This document shows positions 53,949-63,380 of a DNA stretch of 64,000 nucleotides, in pieces. Origin of the DNA: Nostoc commune NIES-4072 (lineage in GTDB: Bacteria; Cyanobacteriota; Cyanobacteriia; Cyanobacteriales; Nostocaceae); the NCBI RefSeq assembly GCF_003113895.1, contig NZ_BDUD01000001.1, forward strand, positions 6,003,244 to 6,067,243. The letters are read 5' to 3'. Positions within the stretch are counted from its first letter, which is position 1, and the number at the start of each line of letters is the position of its first letter. The notes under the pieces were generated by a model. That model saw nothing but the letters and a program-made list of their open reading frames with translations. It searched no databases and was not told the DNA's origin. Made by a program: the position numbers and the translations under genes.

Positions 53949-54108
53949 TTCATAGTTACGGGCAGAGAAACTTTATTTATCAATAGAAAAATAAAAAGAG
54001 AGTGGGAGGAAGCATATCAGTCAGCTTTCAAACTCCCACTCAGCCATTTGCTGCTGAAGTGAACAGGAATGTATACAGACGTTGCCCTCATTTTAGGGTT
54101 AATGCGTA

Positions 54109-54352
54109 CTTCAACAACAACGCCCATAAGCATTTAATAATCCTGTTGCAGCAAATACCAAACCTGATTATAGGATTACTATTTGATTTTTGAACGAAAT
54201 TAGGTATTGTAGAGTGTGTTAGAACGGAGTTCGTAACGCACTATTATCACAGCTTTGATGCGTTACGCTGTCGCTAACACATCCTACGTATCTTCAACCA
54301 CAACGCCCATAAGCATTTATAATCCTGTTGCAGCAAATACCAAACCTGATTA
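54109..54352. repeat. partial MITE copy between 62-bp direct repeats
   Basis: The block 54169-54291 copies the first 124 bases of the element at 42895 but lacks its right terminal repeat. On each side lies a copy of a 62-bp unit (54109-54170 and 54292-54352) that begins CTTCAAC and ends AAACCTGATTA, differing by about two changes. The arrangement is either a segmental duplication or an insertion with unusual flanks. The rest of 53949-54449 shows a hairpin (AGTGGGAG / CTCCCACT, 54001-54044) and no gene. Confidence 0.75.
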
Positions 54353-54449
54353 TTAATATTTATCTGCTGATGAAAAACCTCTGCAAATAATTGGTAGAGA
54401 TAGTTTTTTCTTGTAAATCACTTAATAAATAGTGTTTTACAAAAGGAAT

Positions 54450-54677
54450 TTACTTACGTGGTAGTCCCTGATAACAAAACCCTTGAAGTCGTTTATCTTT
54501 GTACAATTTAACTTGGTTAATTAGAATCTGGTTGCCATTTTGGCAAGTTTTTAAATTTCCGAATTGCTCGTCTGTAGCAGTACCATCGCCTTCTCTTGAT
54601 TTTCTGCTGGATAACCATATTTCCGCAGCAGGTGCTTGACTAATCGGAAAAAGGCATGACATGAGGTTTAATATCAT
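54450..54677 (-). CDS. small possible secreted protein, uncertain
   Basis: An open frame of 75 residues with a short hydrophobic start (MILNLMSCLFPISQ) and a possible cleavage site APA-AE. A polar remainder follows (GTATDEQFGNLKTCQNGNQI, LYKDKRLQGFCYQG) with two Cys. In the same frame just upstream lies KLLMTVAFISL then a stop, which looks like a signal-peptide core cut off by a nonsense codon. It may therefore be a damaged gene. No family recognised. Confidence 0.3.
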   Translation of the reverse strand: MILNLMSCLFPISQAPAAEIWLSSRKSREGDGTATDEQFGNLKTCQNGNQILINQVKLYKDKRLQGFCYQGLPRK

Positions 54678-54730
54678 GTACGGTTAAAGACTTATAAATG
54701 CCACTGTCATCAGTAGCTTTTGTTGCTGTG

Positions 54731-56380
54731 TTAAGGTTGGCAAATTGGGATTTCAATCACAAATTTGGTACCCTCTCCTGGTGTGGAATTATACCACATT
54801 TTACCATGATGCTTTTGCGTGACAATCTGGTAGCTGATGGATAAGCCCAAGCCTGTACCTTTACCGATGGGTTTTGTCGTGAAAAAGGGATCAAAAATGC
54901 GTGTTTGTAATGTTTTAGGTATCCCGGAACCATTATCGGCGATCGCAATCTGTACCTGATTATCAGCAGTCACTTGAGTTGAAATCCAAATTGTACCAGG
55001 CTGTATTTGTAGATTGCTTTTCCTCTGATGTCGAGCAGATTCCTCCAAAGTATCGATCGCATTCGCCAGTAAGTTCATAAATGCCTGATTCAGTTGTCCA
55101 GCACAGCACTCAACTGAAGGCAATTGACTGTAATTTTTAACCACTTCAATTGCAGGAGACTCTAGTTTTGCCTTGAGGCGATGTTGCAAAATCAGTAACG
55201 TATTTTCAATACCCTCATGAAGGTCAACAGTTTTAAATTCAGATTCATCCAGGCGGGAGAAGTTACGCAGAGATAAAACAATCTGCCCAATCCGCTCAGT
55301 ACCAACTTTCATTGATTGCAGCAGCTTGAACAGGTCTTCATTGAGAAAGTCGAGTTCCACCTCATCCAAAGTTGCTTGGAGCGTTTGAGGCGGATTTGGG
55401 TAGTGCGCCTGATACGCCTGAACCAATTTCAGCAAGTCTTGAGTATAGTTATCAATATAAGTAATATTGCCATGAATAAAACTCACAGGATTGTTAATTT
55501 CATGGGCAACTCCAGCAACCAGTTGCCCTAAGCTCGACATTTTTTCGGTTTGGACTAGTTGAAGTTGAGTTTTGTGAAGCTGAGTTAAAGCTTGTTGAAG
55601 TTCTGTTGAATGCTGCTCTTTTTCAGTCAGCAGTGTTTTCACACGTTTAATCAGATCGTTGAACGCAGTCGCTAAAATGCCTGTTTCATCCTTGGTGATG
55701 ACAGGTACTTGCAGGTCAAAGTTAGACTCTTGGGTTACTTGCTGCGCTACTGCTGTCACTAATTGCAGTGGTTTAGCAATGCTGCTCGAAATTTGCCATC
55801 CTAGACTCAATGCCAAAATGATACAGCTTAAACTGGTTATACTGATTACAATCATTGTAGGTCTAGCTTGGGCAATTGCCTCGTCATACAGCGATGACCA
55901 CTCTAGAATCACAGCACCATTGATCTGATTTTGTTCATTTTTCAGGGGAGTGACAATGAGTTTAATCCCTTGGGGATAATCGACACTCTTTTCCAAAAAA
56001 CTTCTAAGGTTACCATCCTGGATCGTTTGGTAAATTTCGTTACCTTGGTCATGCTCAAAAATGGTGCCGACATTTTCAGGCACGGCATCGGCCAAAATTT
56101 GCTTCTGCCGATTGACTACCACGAGGTCGCGCTTTTGTAGATCATGCAGCAAATTTACGTAGTGTTGCAGTTCGTCTGAATCTTCAAGAGTAATAGATTT
56201 TTTATCGTAATAAGCATCGTGAGCGATGGAAACAGCAAGCACTTGGGCAACGTGTTCAGCTTCGGCGATCGCTAACTTTTCAGCTATTTTTTGGCTTTGA
56301 GTGATTGCAACTCCACCAACAACACTTGTTAATAAAGAAACACTAACAAAACTTCCAACCAGTTTCTGAGAAATCTTCAT
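54731..56380 (-). CDS. membrane sensor histidine kinase with HAMP domain
   Basis: A 549-residue kinase. Membrane helices at about 8-27 and 174-195 enclose a periplasmic sensor of about 145 residues. HAMP spans about 197-250, then a coiled coil. The phospho-acceptor is His293 in AGVAHEINNPVSF, and the ATPase motifs are NLLANAID, IADNGSGIP, FDPFFTTKPIGKGTGLGLSI. The HEINNP-type core belongs to the cyanobacterial stress/phosphorelay kinases. No response regulator gene is adjacent, so the partner is encoded elsewhere. Confidence 0.92.
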   Translation of the reverse strand: MKISQKLVGSFVSVSLLTSVVGGVAITQSQKIAEKLAIAEAEHVAQVLAVSIAHDAYYDKKSITLEDSDELQHYVNLLHDLQKRDLVVVNRQKQILADAVPENVGTIFEHDQGNEIYQTIQDGNLRSFLEKSVDYPQGIKLIVTPLKNEQNQINGAVILEWSSLYDEAIAQARPTMIVISITSLSCIILALSLGWQISSSIAKPLQLVTAVAQQVTQESNFDLQVPVITKDETGILATAFNDLIKRVKTLLTEKEQHSTELQQALTQLHKTQLQLVQTEKMSSLGQLVAGVAHEINNPVSFIHGNITYIDNYTQDLLKLVQAYQAHYPNPPQTLQATLDEVELDFLNEDLFKLLQSMKVGTERIGQIVLSLRNFSRLDESEFKTVDLHEGIENTLLILQHRLKAKLESPAIEVVKNYSQLPSVECCAGQLNQAFMNLLANAIDTLEESARHQRKSNLQIQPGTIWISTQVTADNQVQIAIADNGSGIPKTLQTRIFDPFFTTKPIGKGTGLGLSISYQIVTQKHHGKMWYNSTPGEGTKFVIEIPICQP

Positions 56381-56569
56381 TGCTATAGGTCAGCCATAAC
56401 CGCATCAATATAAAGTTAGTCTTCCCAAATCTTAAGAATTTCTTGAAGCTAATGCCTTTTTATTTTTGCTACAGACGAAGACAATAGAGATTAAGCTGAC
56501 TGGGCATTCTTGATAAACCACTCTTAGGCGATAGTATAACTGTAGATTCTTTCAATCCTTTTACCTACT

Positions 56570-57235
56570 ATGCCAAAACAATCTATAGGTCTTGATCACC
56601 AACTCTATAATTACCTTTTATCCGTTTCGTTGCGGGAACCGGAGATTCTTTTGAAGTTGCGCCAAGAAACCGCCAGCCATCCGCGAAGTGGAATGCAGAT
56701 TTCACCAGAACAAGGGCAGTTTATGAGACTTTTGGTGCAGCTTATTGGAGCCAAGAAAACCCTGGAAGTTGGAGTATTTACTGGTTATAGCTCACTTTCT
56801 GTAGCTTTGGCGCTACCGACTGATGGGAAGATAATCGCTGCTGATGTGAGTGAAGAATTTACTGCGATCGCCCGCCGATATTGGCAAGAGGCTGGGGTTG
56901 CCGATAAAATCGATCTGCGCTTGGCACCAGCTTTAGAAACTTTAGATCATCTGTTGGCAACTGGACAAGCCGAGACATTTGATTTTGCTTTTATTGATGC
57001 TGATAAAGAAAATTATGATGGATATTATGAGCGATCGCTGCAATTGTTGCGTCCAGGTGGATTGATTGCTATTGATAATGTTTTATGGTCAGGACAAGTT
57101 GCTAACCCAGAAAATCAAGATGAAAGCACCCAAGCTATCCGGGCGCTCAACAAGAAGTTACATCATGACGAACGGGTAACGCTCTCCCTCGTCCCGATCG
57201 CTGATGGGCTTACTTTAGCCATCAAGCGACCTTAA
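56570..57235 (+). CDS. class I SAM-dependent O-methyltransferase (CCoAOMT-like)
   Basis: A 221-residue enzyme of O-methyltransferase family 3, the group that contains plant caffeoyl-CoA methyltransferase and the cation-dependent cyanobacterial enzymes. SAM motif I is LEVGVFTGYSSLSVALALP, and the metal-binding motif is DFAFIDADKENYDGYYE, followed by GGLIAIDNVLWSGQV with the DN metal ligands. Substrates in this group are catechol-type phenolics; the natural one is unknown. Convergent with the SLH gene through a shared terminator. Confidence 0.9.
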   Translation: MPKQSIGLDHQLYNYLLSVSLREPEILLKLRQETASHPRSGMQISPEQGQFMRLLVQLIGAKKTLEVGVFTGYSSLSVALALPTDGKIIAADVSEEFTAIARRYWQEAGVADKIDLRLAPALETLDHLLATGQAETFDFAFIDADKENYDGYYERSLQLLRPGGLIAIDNVLWSGQVANPENQDESTQAIRALNKKLHHDERVTLSLVPIADGLTLAIKRP

Positions 57236-57288
57236 TACAGTTTGATACAAACCTACTATTATAGTTGTTTTCAATTTTTTTGAATACA

Positions 57289-57316
57289 ATAGGGTAGCAC
57301 ATCTGTGCTACCCTAT
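57289..57316. terminator. bidirectional hairpin terminator
   Basis: Perfect 13-bp arms ATAGGGTAGCACA / TGTGCTACCCTAT with a 2-base centre, flanked by T-rich sequence on one side (TGTTTTTCTTC) and A/T on the other. It lies between convergent genes and serves both. Confidence 0.75.
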
Positions 57317-57338
57317 CGCGTGTTTTTCTTCTATTTAC

Positions 57339-59045
57339 TTAGAAGTTGTAGCCAACTCCTAATAGTAGCCCTACATCAGTTTCATCTAGAAAAGCAGCAT
57401 TTACACCACCTGTCACCGTAAATCGAGAACCAATAGGAAGGTCTACACCACCAGTTAGCAGTAATCCAATATCAGTATCGAGATTAGCTTCAATGGCAAC
57501 ACCAGCACCTATATAAGGAGATATAGCAAAGGTTCTATTGCCCACCGAACCTGCTGTGCGGGGAGAGAAATCCAAAGTCAAGGGAACCATAAATAGTGTA
57601 TCATCCCCAAAGATCACTGATGGTCGCACTGATATATTGCGTGTCAGACCAATTTTGCTAATCGCTGCAAAGTTACCATCGCTCAGAGCTGTATCGCTGC
57701 CACTCAAACCAATGTTACCAGCAACTCCAATATAGCTAGGGCCACCAAGAGTAGTTCTACCTGGCCTTACCTGAGGCGTTGTAGCATTTGGGGTTCCTGT
57801 TCCTGGTTGATTTAACTGACTGATGTTAACATCAGGCGGAATCAGGACTTGATTAATTGCATGGATAACACCATTGCTAGCTTGGACATCTGCCTGGATA
57901 ACTCTGGCATTATTCACCGAGACTTGATTATTAGCGCGATCAATTTGAATATTTACAGGGCTTTGTTCAGAGGTTTTCAATTCTCCAGTCGAGAGTTGAC
58001 TAGAAGTTACTGCACCAGGAACGACATGGTATGACAAAATCTTGATCAATGCATCTCTATTTTCTGGTTGCTGTAACTGCTGTAAGGTAGCAGCAGGTAA
58101 AGCAGCAAATGCTTGATCGGTGGGAGCGAAGACTGTATAGGGGCCAGGCTGTTGAAGAATATCTGTTAAACCAGCTGTCTTTAATAAAGAAGTCAGAGTT
58201 GTCAAAGAAGTACTGGATGCAGCAAGAGAAACAATATCAGTACCAGTTTGAGTTGCACCCACAATATATTGACTAGCTGGAAGATTGCTAGCAATGGGTT
58301 GCACCCTTCCTTGTCTAGCCAAAGCTTGATATAAGAGTGCCGCAGCTTCAGCACGAGTTAGGGGCTGTTGCGGATTGAGTTGTTTTACATCTGGATAGTT
58401 AACAACAATATTAGATTGCGTTGCTGCTGTCACACTAGCAACAGCATAGTTCGGGATAGCTGAAGCGTCGTTGTAGTAGGTGCTGAGGTCAGTACTGCTT
58501 CCAGTGGTGCTACCGGTTAAACCCAAACCACTGGTTATAGCAACGATCGCCTGTACCTTCGGTATTTGTTCATTTGGTCTAAACTCATTACCAGGATAAC
58601 CTGCCAAAAATCCAGTTTCGTAGGCATTCTGAATTGCAGAAGCTGCCCAATAGCCAGCAGGAACATCTCTAAATCCACCTGCGCTTAATTGCCGAATTCG
58701 ATTTTGGTTAGGGAAAGCTTTTTGAATTAGGGCGGCAAACTCTGCACGAGTCACACCTTGATTCGGCCTGAAGCTGCCATCAGGAAAGCCACTAATTACG
58801 TTATTGTCAGCTAAAGCTTGAATGAAAGGACGCGCCCAATAATCTGAGGAAACATCAGACAAGTTTACTGATGAAGTAGGCGATGGTGTCGCAGGTGATT
58901 GTGTTTCAGGCGATGGTGTCGTAGATGGAACAGTAGTTTGAGACGAAGCTGGGGTAGAAATTACTATGGGAGTGATTGTAGCAGCTGTCATTCCCAAAAC
59001 TACTAAAGCAACCCTTGCTGATGGCCGACGAAACGAACTAAACAT
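57339..59045 (-). CDS. SLH-fasciclin-beta-barrel outer-membrane protein
   Basis: A 568-residue secreted protein. A signal peptide (about 1-35) and a Thr/Pro/Ser-rich linker lead to three SLH repeats (about 62-240: SDYWARPFIQALADNNVISG, GYWAASAIQNAYETGFLAGY, NYAVASVTAATQSNIVVNYP). A FAS1 domain follows (about 268-405: YTVFAPTDQAFAALP, ILSYHVVPGAV, NGVIHAINQVLIPP). A C-terminal beta-rich segment (about 430-568) ends in GVGYNF, a typical outer-membrane barrel terminus. SLH domains bind peptidoglycan-linked polymer, FAS1 mediates adhesion, so it likely links outer membrane, wall and surface. Confidence 0.85.
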   Translation of the reverse strand: MFSSFRRPSARVALVVLGMTAATITPIVISTPASSQTTVPSTTPSPETQSPATPSPTSSVNLSDVSSDYWARPFIQALADNNVISGFPDGSFRPNQGVTRAEFAALIQKAFPNQNRIRQLSAGGFRDVPAGYWAASAIQNAYETGFLAGYPGNEFRPNEQIPKVQAIVAITSGLGLTGSTTGSSTDLSTYYNDASAIPNYAVASVTAATQSNIVVNYPDVKQLNPQQPLTRAEAAALLYQALARQGRVQPIASNLPASQYIVGATQTGTDIVSLAASSTSLTTLTSLLKTAGLTDILQQPGPYTVFAPTDQAFAALPAATLQQLQQPENRDALIKILSYHVVPGAVTSSQLSTGELKTSEQSPVNIQIDRANNQVSVNNARVIQADVQASNGVIHAINQVLIPPDVNISQLNQPGTGTPNATTPQVRPGRTTLGGPSYIGVAGNIGLSGSDTALSDGNFAAISKIGLTRNISVRPSVIFGDDTLFMVPLTLDFSPRTAGSVGNRTFAISPYIGAGVAIEANLDTDIGLLLTGGVDLPIGSRFTVTGGVNAAFLDETDVGLLLGVGYNF

Positions 59046-59919
59046 GGAGACATCCTCTATTATCTAAATTTTCACCACACATAATACAAAATTCCTATTT
59101 GGTTTTTGAAAAACCGCACATAACACTAATAAGCATAAGTAGCAATATTATGCTATATGGAATGTTGCAAAAATAAAGATTCTTACATGCAACTAAGCGA
59201 TTTTATAAATGATAAAATCGCAGCCAAGCACTAGAATAATTAGCTTTTAATAGCCATCTCTTTATATTTGCAGAAGATGGTTAATGCCGTCAAGCTACAT
59301 GCATCATGATTAGCAACATCTAAAAAATAAAATTTGTTTTGACGATATATTGTATTATTAATCTTTGAGCGAAATTATACAACTAACTAATGGCTGGGTT
59401 CCGAGGAATAACTTTCACTCTTTAGATAGTTGTTTCTAATGGGAAATTTTCAAATACTAGACTGAAAATTAGCGATCGCAATCAAAAACTTTGGGCATGA
59501 TTGCGCCAAGATTTTTGGCTAGGAATTATTTTTTTACAAAATCCAATTTTATAAAAAGCAATCCACGGATAAATTAGGATTTTTAAAGTGTCTAATATGT
59601 AACATGTTTACTCAGAACTCCTGTGGAGGTAGGATAATAAATCCGGTTTTACTCCACCATTCAATCTAGTATTTTCACATAAATGCAACGTATTCTTGCG
59701 TTTTAAGCTACTGGGCAGCATCATTATAAAAAGTTTTAGTTATACCCTTGCACTAGCAAATCTGCAATTGAGGTTAGTAATTAAGTTGGTGTACTGGTTT
59801 CAATACTTATCGGGTTTTGGAAACCCGGCTGCTAAGACTCATCCAGCGATCGCTTTCTCCAGCATCGGGGGTAAGGGCGATCGCCAAAATCGGAAAACCC
59901 TCTTTCCCCCCCGCCTCCT
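59046..59919. other. gene-free region with repeat fragments
   Basis: About 870 mostly AT-rich bases upstream of the SLH gene, presumably holding its promoter. It contains a fragment similar to the end of the 42895 element near 59090-59110 (TTCCTATTTGGTTTTTGA) and the left end of the 30824 element at 59801-59820. A pair of HIP1-type octamers lies near 59847 and 59877. No frame here is protein-like. Confidence 0.5.
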
Positions 59920-60372
59920 TTAAATCAACATCCCAGCAATACAAGCGGTAATAAAACCCGCTAACAATCCGCCAATCATTGACCTTACACCCATGCGAGC
60001 TAAATCATGCTGGCGATTAGGTGCTATTCCAGTAATGCCGCCAATAGTAATTCCAATTGAACCGATATTGGCAAAATTACATAAAGCGTAAGTCGCAATA
60101 ATTACTGCACGTTGGGAAATTTTACCACTTTCAATTAGTGTCTTCAAATCCAAAAAAGCAATAAACTCATTCAGAATTGTTTTTGTACCCAATAAAGCCC
60201 CCACTTGCCGACAATCAGCCCAAGGAGTTTTAAGAATCATTAGCGCCAATGCAAACTCTAATCCCAAACCCCACGCCACTATGCGCCAACGCACCGCACG
60301 ACGATTAACCGAGAAGGCGTAGGATATACCGATAAAAACTAAAATCCCCAACGCAGAAATAGCGCGTTCCAT
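59920..60372 (-). pseudogene. nupC: nucleoside transporter gene with large in-frame internal deletion
   Basis: The 150-residue product starts like a concentrative nucleoside transporter (MERAISALGILVFIGISYAF, then VAWGLGLEFALALMILKTPW). At about 60219 it jumps to the C-terminal part (ADCRQVGALLGTKTILNEFI, YALCNFANIGSIGITIGGI, SMIGGLLAGFITACIAGMLI). CNT/NupC proteins are about 400 residues, so roughly 250 residues, including most of the transport core, are missing, without loss of frame. The remaining helices cannot form the usual fold. The ATG at 60372 is preferred to the frame start at 60411. Confidence 0.8.
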
Positions 60373-60487
60373 GTTTACTCCCGGAAATGTATGGCAAAGG
60401 CACTTGGACACAAAGCATACACAAAAATCCGCGTGTTTTTATGGGTTTGTAGTCAATTACTAGGGTTTTGATGTTGTAAATAAGGAC

Positions 60488-60739
60488 TTAGCGATCGCAC
60501 TTCAAATTATTGTAGAAAAACATGGCGGTATTCTGGAGGTCAACATACAAATCGTAAGAACCTTGATAATTGGCATCTCCACATGGCGCATTGATTAAGT
60601 TGCCAACAAAGTGAAAGTGTTCAAAACCAGACAGTGGATGCTGGCGCACCAAAGCAGCAAGGCGTTCAGCATCAGACGGAGCAAAAGTAGCATTGAAAAA
60701 TTGCGGATCTGTTTGATTATGATTGTTTTCTTCACTCAT
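60488..60739 (-). CDS. small hypothetical protein
   Basis: An 83-residue soluble protein. No family is recognised. The middle segment (PSDAERLAALVRQHPLSGFE) is helical, and the C-terminus (YQGSYDLYVDLQNTAMFFYN) is aromatic. It lies between the nupC relic and the amidohydrolase gene on the same strand, so it may belong to the same nucleobase-related unit. Confidence 0.55.
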   Translation of the reverse strand: MSEENNHNQTDPQFFNATFAPSDAERLAALVRQHPLSGFEHFHFVGNLINAPCGDANYQGSYDLYVDLQNTAMFFYNNLKCDR

Positions 60740-60880
60740 AAGTAGCCAACCTTAATTCAATTAGGCTTTGCCTAGTACTACAAGATATCATGTTATCCAC
60801 TAGAATCACACCTTATTAGACTTCTGTCATCATTGTAGAACGAGACAGTTTTTATATTAGGTTAAACCATAATTTATGTT

Positions 60881-62281
60881 TTACAATCCCATAACCGTGC
60901 GATAATGAGCCTCGATTTGCGCGACGGTTTCAGACTTACGCTTTGTCTCCCATTGGCTGCGGTTAAATAATTCTTGTCGCAATTCATCAACGTTAATTGT
61001 GGTAACTTTGCCATCAGCAACAATTTGCTTACCATTTACCCAAGCACTATCAACAACATTGGTAGGACGACCTAAGACTAATAAGCCAATAGGATCTGTA
61101 CGGGGTAATAATGATAAATTGGTGAGATCATAAAGTACCAAATCGGCTTGTTTACCTTCAGTTAAAGAACCGAGTTTGTCTGCTATATTCAGCCCCTTTG
61201 CACCTCCCAAGGATGCCATTTCTACAGCTTGTTTGGGTGTAATCCAGTTTTGATAATTTGAGTCTGTAATATTATGTAAAATAGAACCCATTTTGATTGC
61301 TTCTAGCAAATCTTGAGAGTCATTACTAGAAGCACCATCACAACCAAAAGTTACATTTACTCCAGCTTGGCGATATTTTAAAATAGGGGCGATGCCACTG
61401 CCTAAGCGCAAATTACTTAAGGGATTATGAACAACTGTAGATTTAGTTTCGGCGAGAATGGCGATATCAGCATCATTTAACCAAACGCAATGAGCTAGTG
61501 TTGTACGATCGCTCAAATACCCAATCCTTTTCAAATGTTCCACAGCAGTACAACCGTACTTTTCTTGGGCAAGTTTTTGCTGTGCCCTGGTTTCAAGTAA
61601 ATGGGAGTGACGACAAAGATTATAGCGATCGCTTAACTCACTACATCCTGCAAATAAAGCGTCAGTACACAATTGTATCCCTGTTGGTGCAACTAAAATA
61701 TTTATGCCCTCATCCGGGCGATGAAACTGTTTTACTGCTTCTTCGATAATTTCCAATGTTGCCGCAGTTGAGCGAAAATAAGGTTCATGAGTTTGGGTTG
61801 ATTCCCCAGATGGGATACCTGCGCTGAGAGACTCATCTTGAATTAAGGGGGCGATAAAGGCGCGAATTCCCACTTCTCTGTAAGCGCGAGTTGCAATGGC
61901 GATGGTTTCTAACTCAAGTCCGGGAATTAACACCAGATGATCTACTACACTTGTCCCGCCGGAAAGTAGGGTTTCCACCGCAGTACCCAAGGCGCTGAGA
62001 TAAACCTGTTCAGGATCGAGGGGAGCAAAATCATACAGTTCCGCCAACCATAATTCTAAAGGGAAAGCTGACATGATCCCCCGTTGCCACATCTCTGATG
62101 AGTGGGTGTGAGCGTTGAAAAAGCCAGGTAGCAATAGCTTATTTTTGCCATCTATAGGTGTGCCGATTACCTGTAGATTAGAAGCAATGGCTGCGATCGC
62201 ACCATCTATAATCTGCACATCTACCGTTGCATAATCATCATCGGCGGCAATCAAAACATTCAAGATGGTGAAATTTAGCAT
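60881..62281 (-). CDS. amidohydrolase, guanine/hydroxyguanine- or S-adenosylhomocysteine deaminase-like
   Basis: A 466-residue metal-dependent hydrolase of the amidohydrolase superfamily. Ligands visible are His58 and His60 (NAHTHSSE), a His in CRHSHLLET, a His in LAHCVWLND and the Asp in FGCDGASSND. This layout fits the cytosine-deaminase-like branch that includes guanine and 8-oxoguanine deaminases and SAH/MTA deaminases. The precise substrate cannot be decided. Next to the NupC relic and an isochorismatase-type hydrolase it suggests purine or pyrimidine breakdown. It is divergent from the latter gene across an 81-base promoter gap. Confidence 0.8.
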   Translation of the reverse strand: MLNFTILNVLIAADDDYATVDVQIIDGAIAAIASNLQVIGTPIDGKNKLLLPGFFNAHTHSSEMWQRGIMSAFPLELWLAELYDFAPLDPEQVYLSALGTAVETLLSGGTSVVDHLVLIPGLELETIAIATRAYREVGIRAFIAPLIQDESLSAGIPSGESTQTHEPYFRSTAATLEIIEEAVKQFHRPDEGINILVAPTGIQLCTDALFAGCSELSDRYNLCRHSHLLETRAQQKLAQEKYGCTAVEHLKRIGYLSDRTTLAHCVWLNDADIAILAETKSTVVHNPLSNLRLGSGIAPILKYRQAGVNVTFGCDGASSNDSQDLLEAIKMGSILHNITDSNYQNWITPKQAVEMASLGGAKGLNIADKLGSLTEGKQADLVLYDLTNLSLLPRTDPIGLLVLGRPTNVVDSAWVNGKQIVADGKVTTINVDELRQELFNRSQWETKRKSETVAQIEAHYRTVMGL

Positions 62282-62362
62282 ATTTAACCTTGATTAAGTA
62301 ATTGTATTCTCAAGTGAATTTCAAGTTACAAAATAGAAAATGGCGTTCGGTATTGCAATTTT

Positions 62363-63142
62363 ATGAATTTACCATTACGGACATTGGGAGTGCCACCAAA
62401 TGCGTGGACAGTGAATGATGCGATCGCAGATATCACTCGTCCTCAAAAGGCCCCACAACCCGTTATTTTATCAACAGAAACTAAAACCCTGCGCCTAGAC
62501 TTGGCAAAAGCAGCTATCCTCGTCATCGATATGCAAAACGACTTCTGTCACCCTGATGGCTGGTTAGCGCATATCGGCGTGGACGTAACTCCAGCGCGTC
62601 AGCCTATTGAACCTTTGAACAACTTGCTTCCAGAACTGCGTGAAGCTGGTGTTCCAGTCATTTGGATAAATTGGGGAAATCGTCCCGATTTGCTCAATAT
62701 TAGTGCTAGTTCGCGCCATGTCTATAACCCCACAGGGGAGGGTGTAGGATTGGGCGATCCACTGCCAAGCAATGGTGCTAGAGTACTCATGGCAGGTAGT
62801 TGGGCCGCAGCAGTAGTAGACGAACTAGAAAAAATTCCCGAAGATATTTGTGTGGACAAATACCGCATGAGTGGATTTTGGGATACGCCATTAGATAGTA
62901 TCTTGCGGAATCTGGGAAAGACAACATTATTTTTTGCTGGTGTTAATGCCGATCAATGTGTTCTAGTTACGTTATGTGATGCCAGCTTCTTAGGATATGA
63001 CTGTGTGTTAGTTAAAGATTGTAGCGCTACCACTTCTCCTGAATATTGTTGGTTGGCGACATTGTACAATGTTAAACAATGCTTCGGTTTTGTGACTGAC
63101 TCCCAAGAGATTTTAACAGCGCTGCAAACAGGTGAGGAGTGA
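62363..63142 (+). CDS. isochorismatase-family cysteine hydrolase
   Basis: A 259-residue amidohydrolase of the cysteine hydrolase (isochorismatase-like) superfamily. The catalytic triad is Asp56 (LVIDMQNDFCHP), Lys166 (VDKYRMSGF) and Cys199 (GVNADQCVLVT). It resembles ureidoacrylate/biuret-type amidohydrolases in length and in the YRMSGFWDTPLD segment, so a role in nucleobase nitrogen release is plausible but not proven. It shares a promoter region with the divergent amidohydrolase gene and is followed, 238 bases on, by the cupin gene. Confidence 0.85.
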   Translation: MNLPLRTLGVPPNAWTVNDAIADITRPQKAPQPVILSTETKTLRLDLAKAAILVIDMQNDFCHPDGWLAHIGVDVTPARQPIEPLNNLLPELREAGVPVIWINWGNRPDLLNISASSRHVYNPTGEGVGLGDPLPSNGARVLMAGSWAAAVVDELEKIPEDICVDKYRMSGFWDTPLDSILRNLGKTTLFFAGVNADQCVLVTLCDASFLGYDCVLVKDCSATTSPEYCWLATLYNVKQCFGFVTDSQEILTALQTGEE

Positions 63143-63380
63143 ATCAATTTTAGATTTTAGATTTTAGATTGATTTCATGCATAAATTCTCTTTCTTCCCT
63201 ACGGGACGCTGCGCGAACGATCAATATTTTAGATTTGTTCTCGTGTTTAAATTTGCTTGCTCTAGGACATTTTTGAATTTTGAATTGAATAATTCAAATT
63301 CCAAAATCCAAAATTATGTGATTCAAAACTCGATTTTAGGAATTTTCATACCCATCGATAACTTCTGAGGGGATAAATAA

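Noticed and set aside
59696..59923. 75-residue plus-strand frame before the nupC relic
   Set aside because: It runs through dispersed-repeat sequence and HIP1 sites and shows no protein-like conservation.
63177..63368. 63-residue frame between the Cys hydrolase and the cupin gene
   Set aside because: Its sequence is translated Nostoc dispersed repeat plus AT-rich low-complexity DNA.
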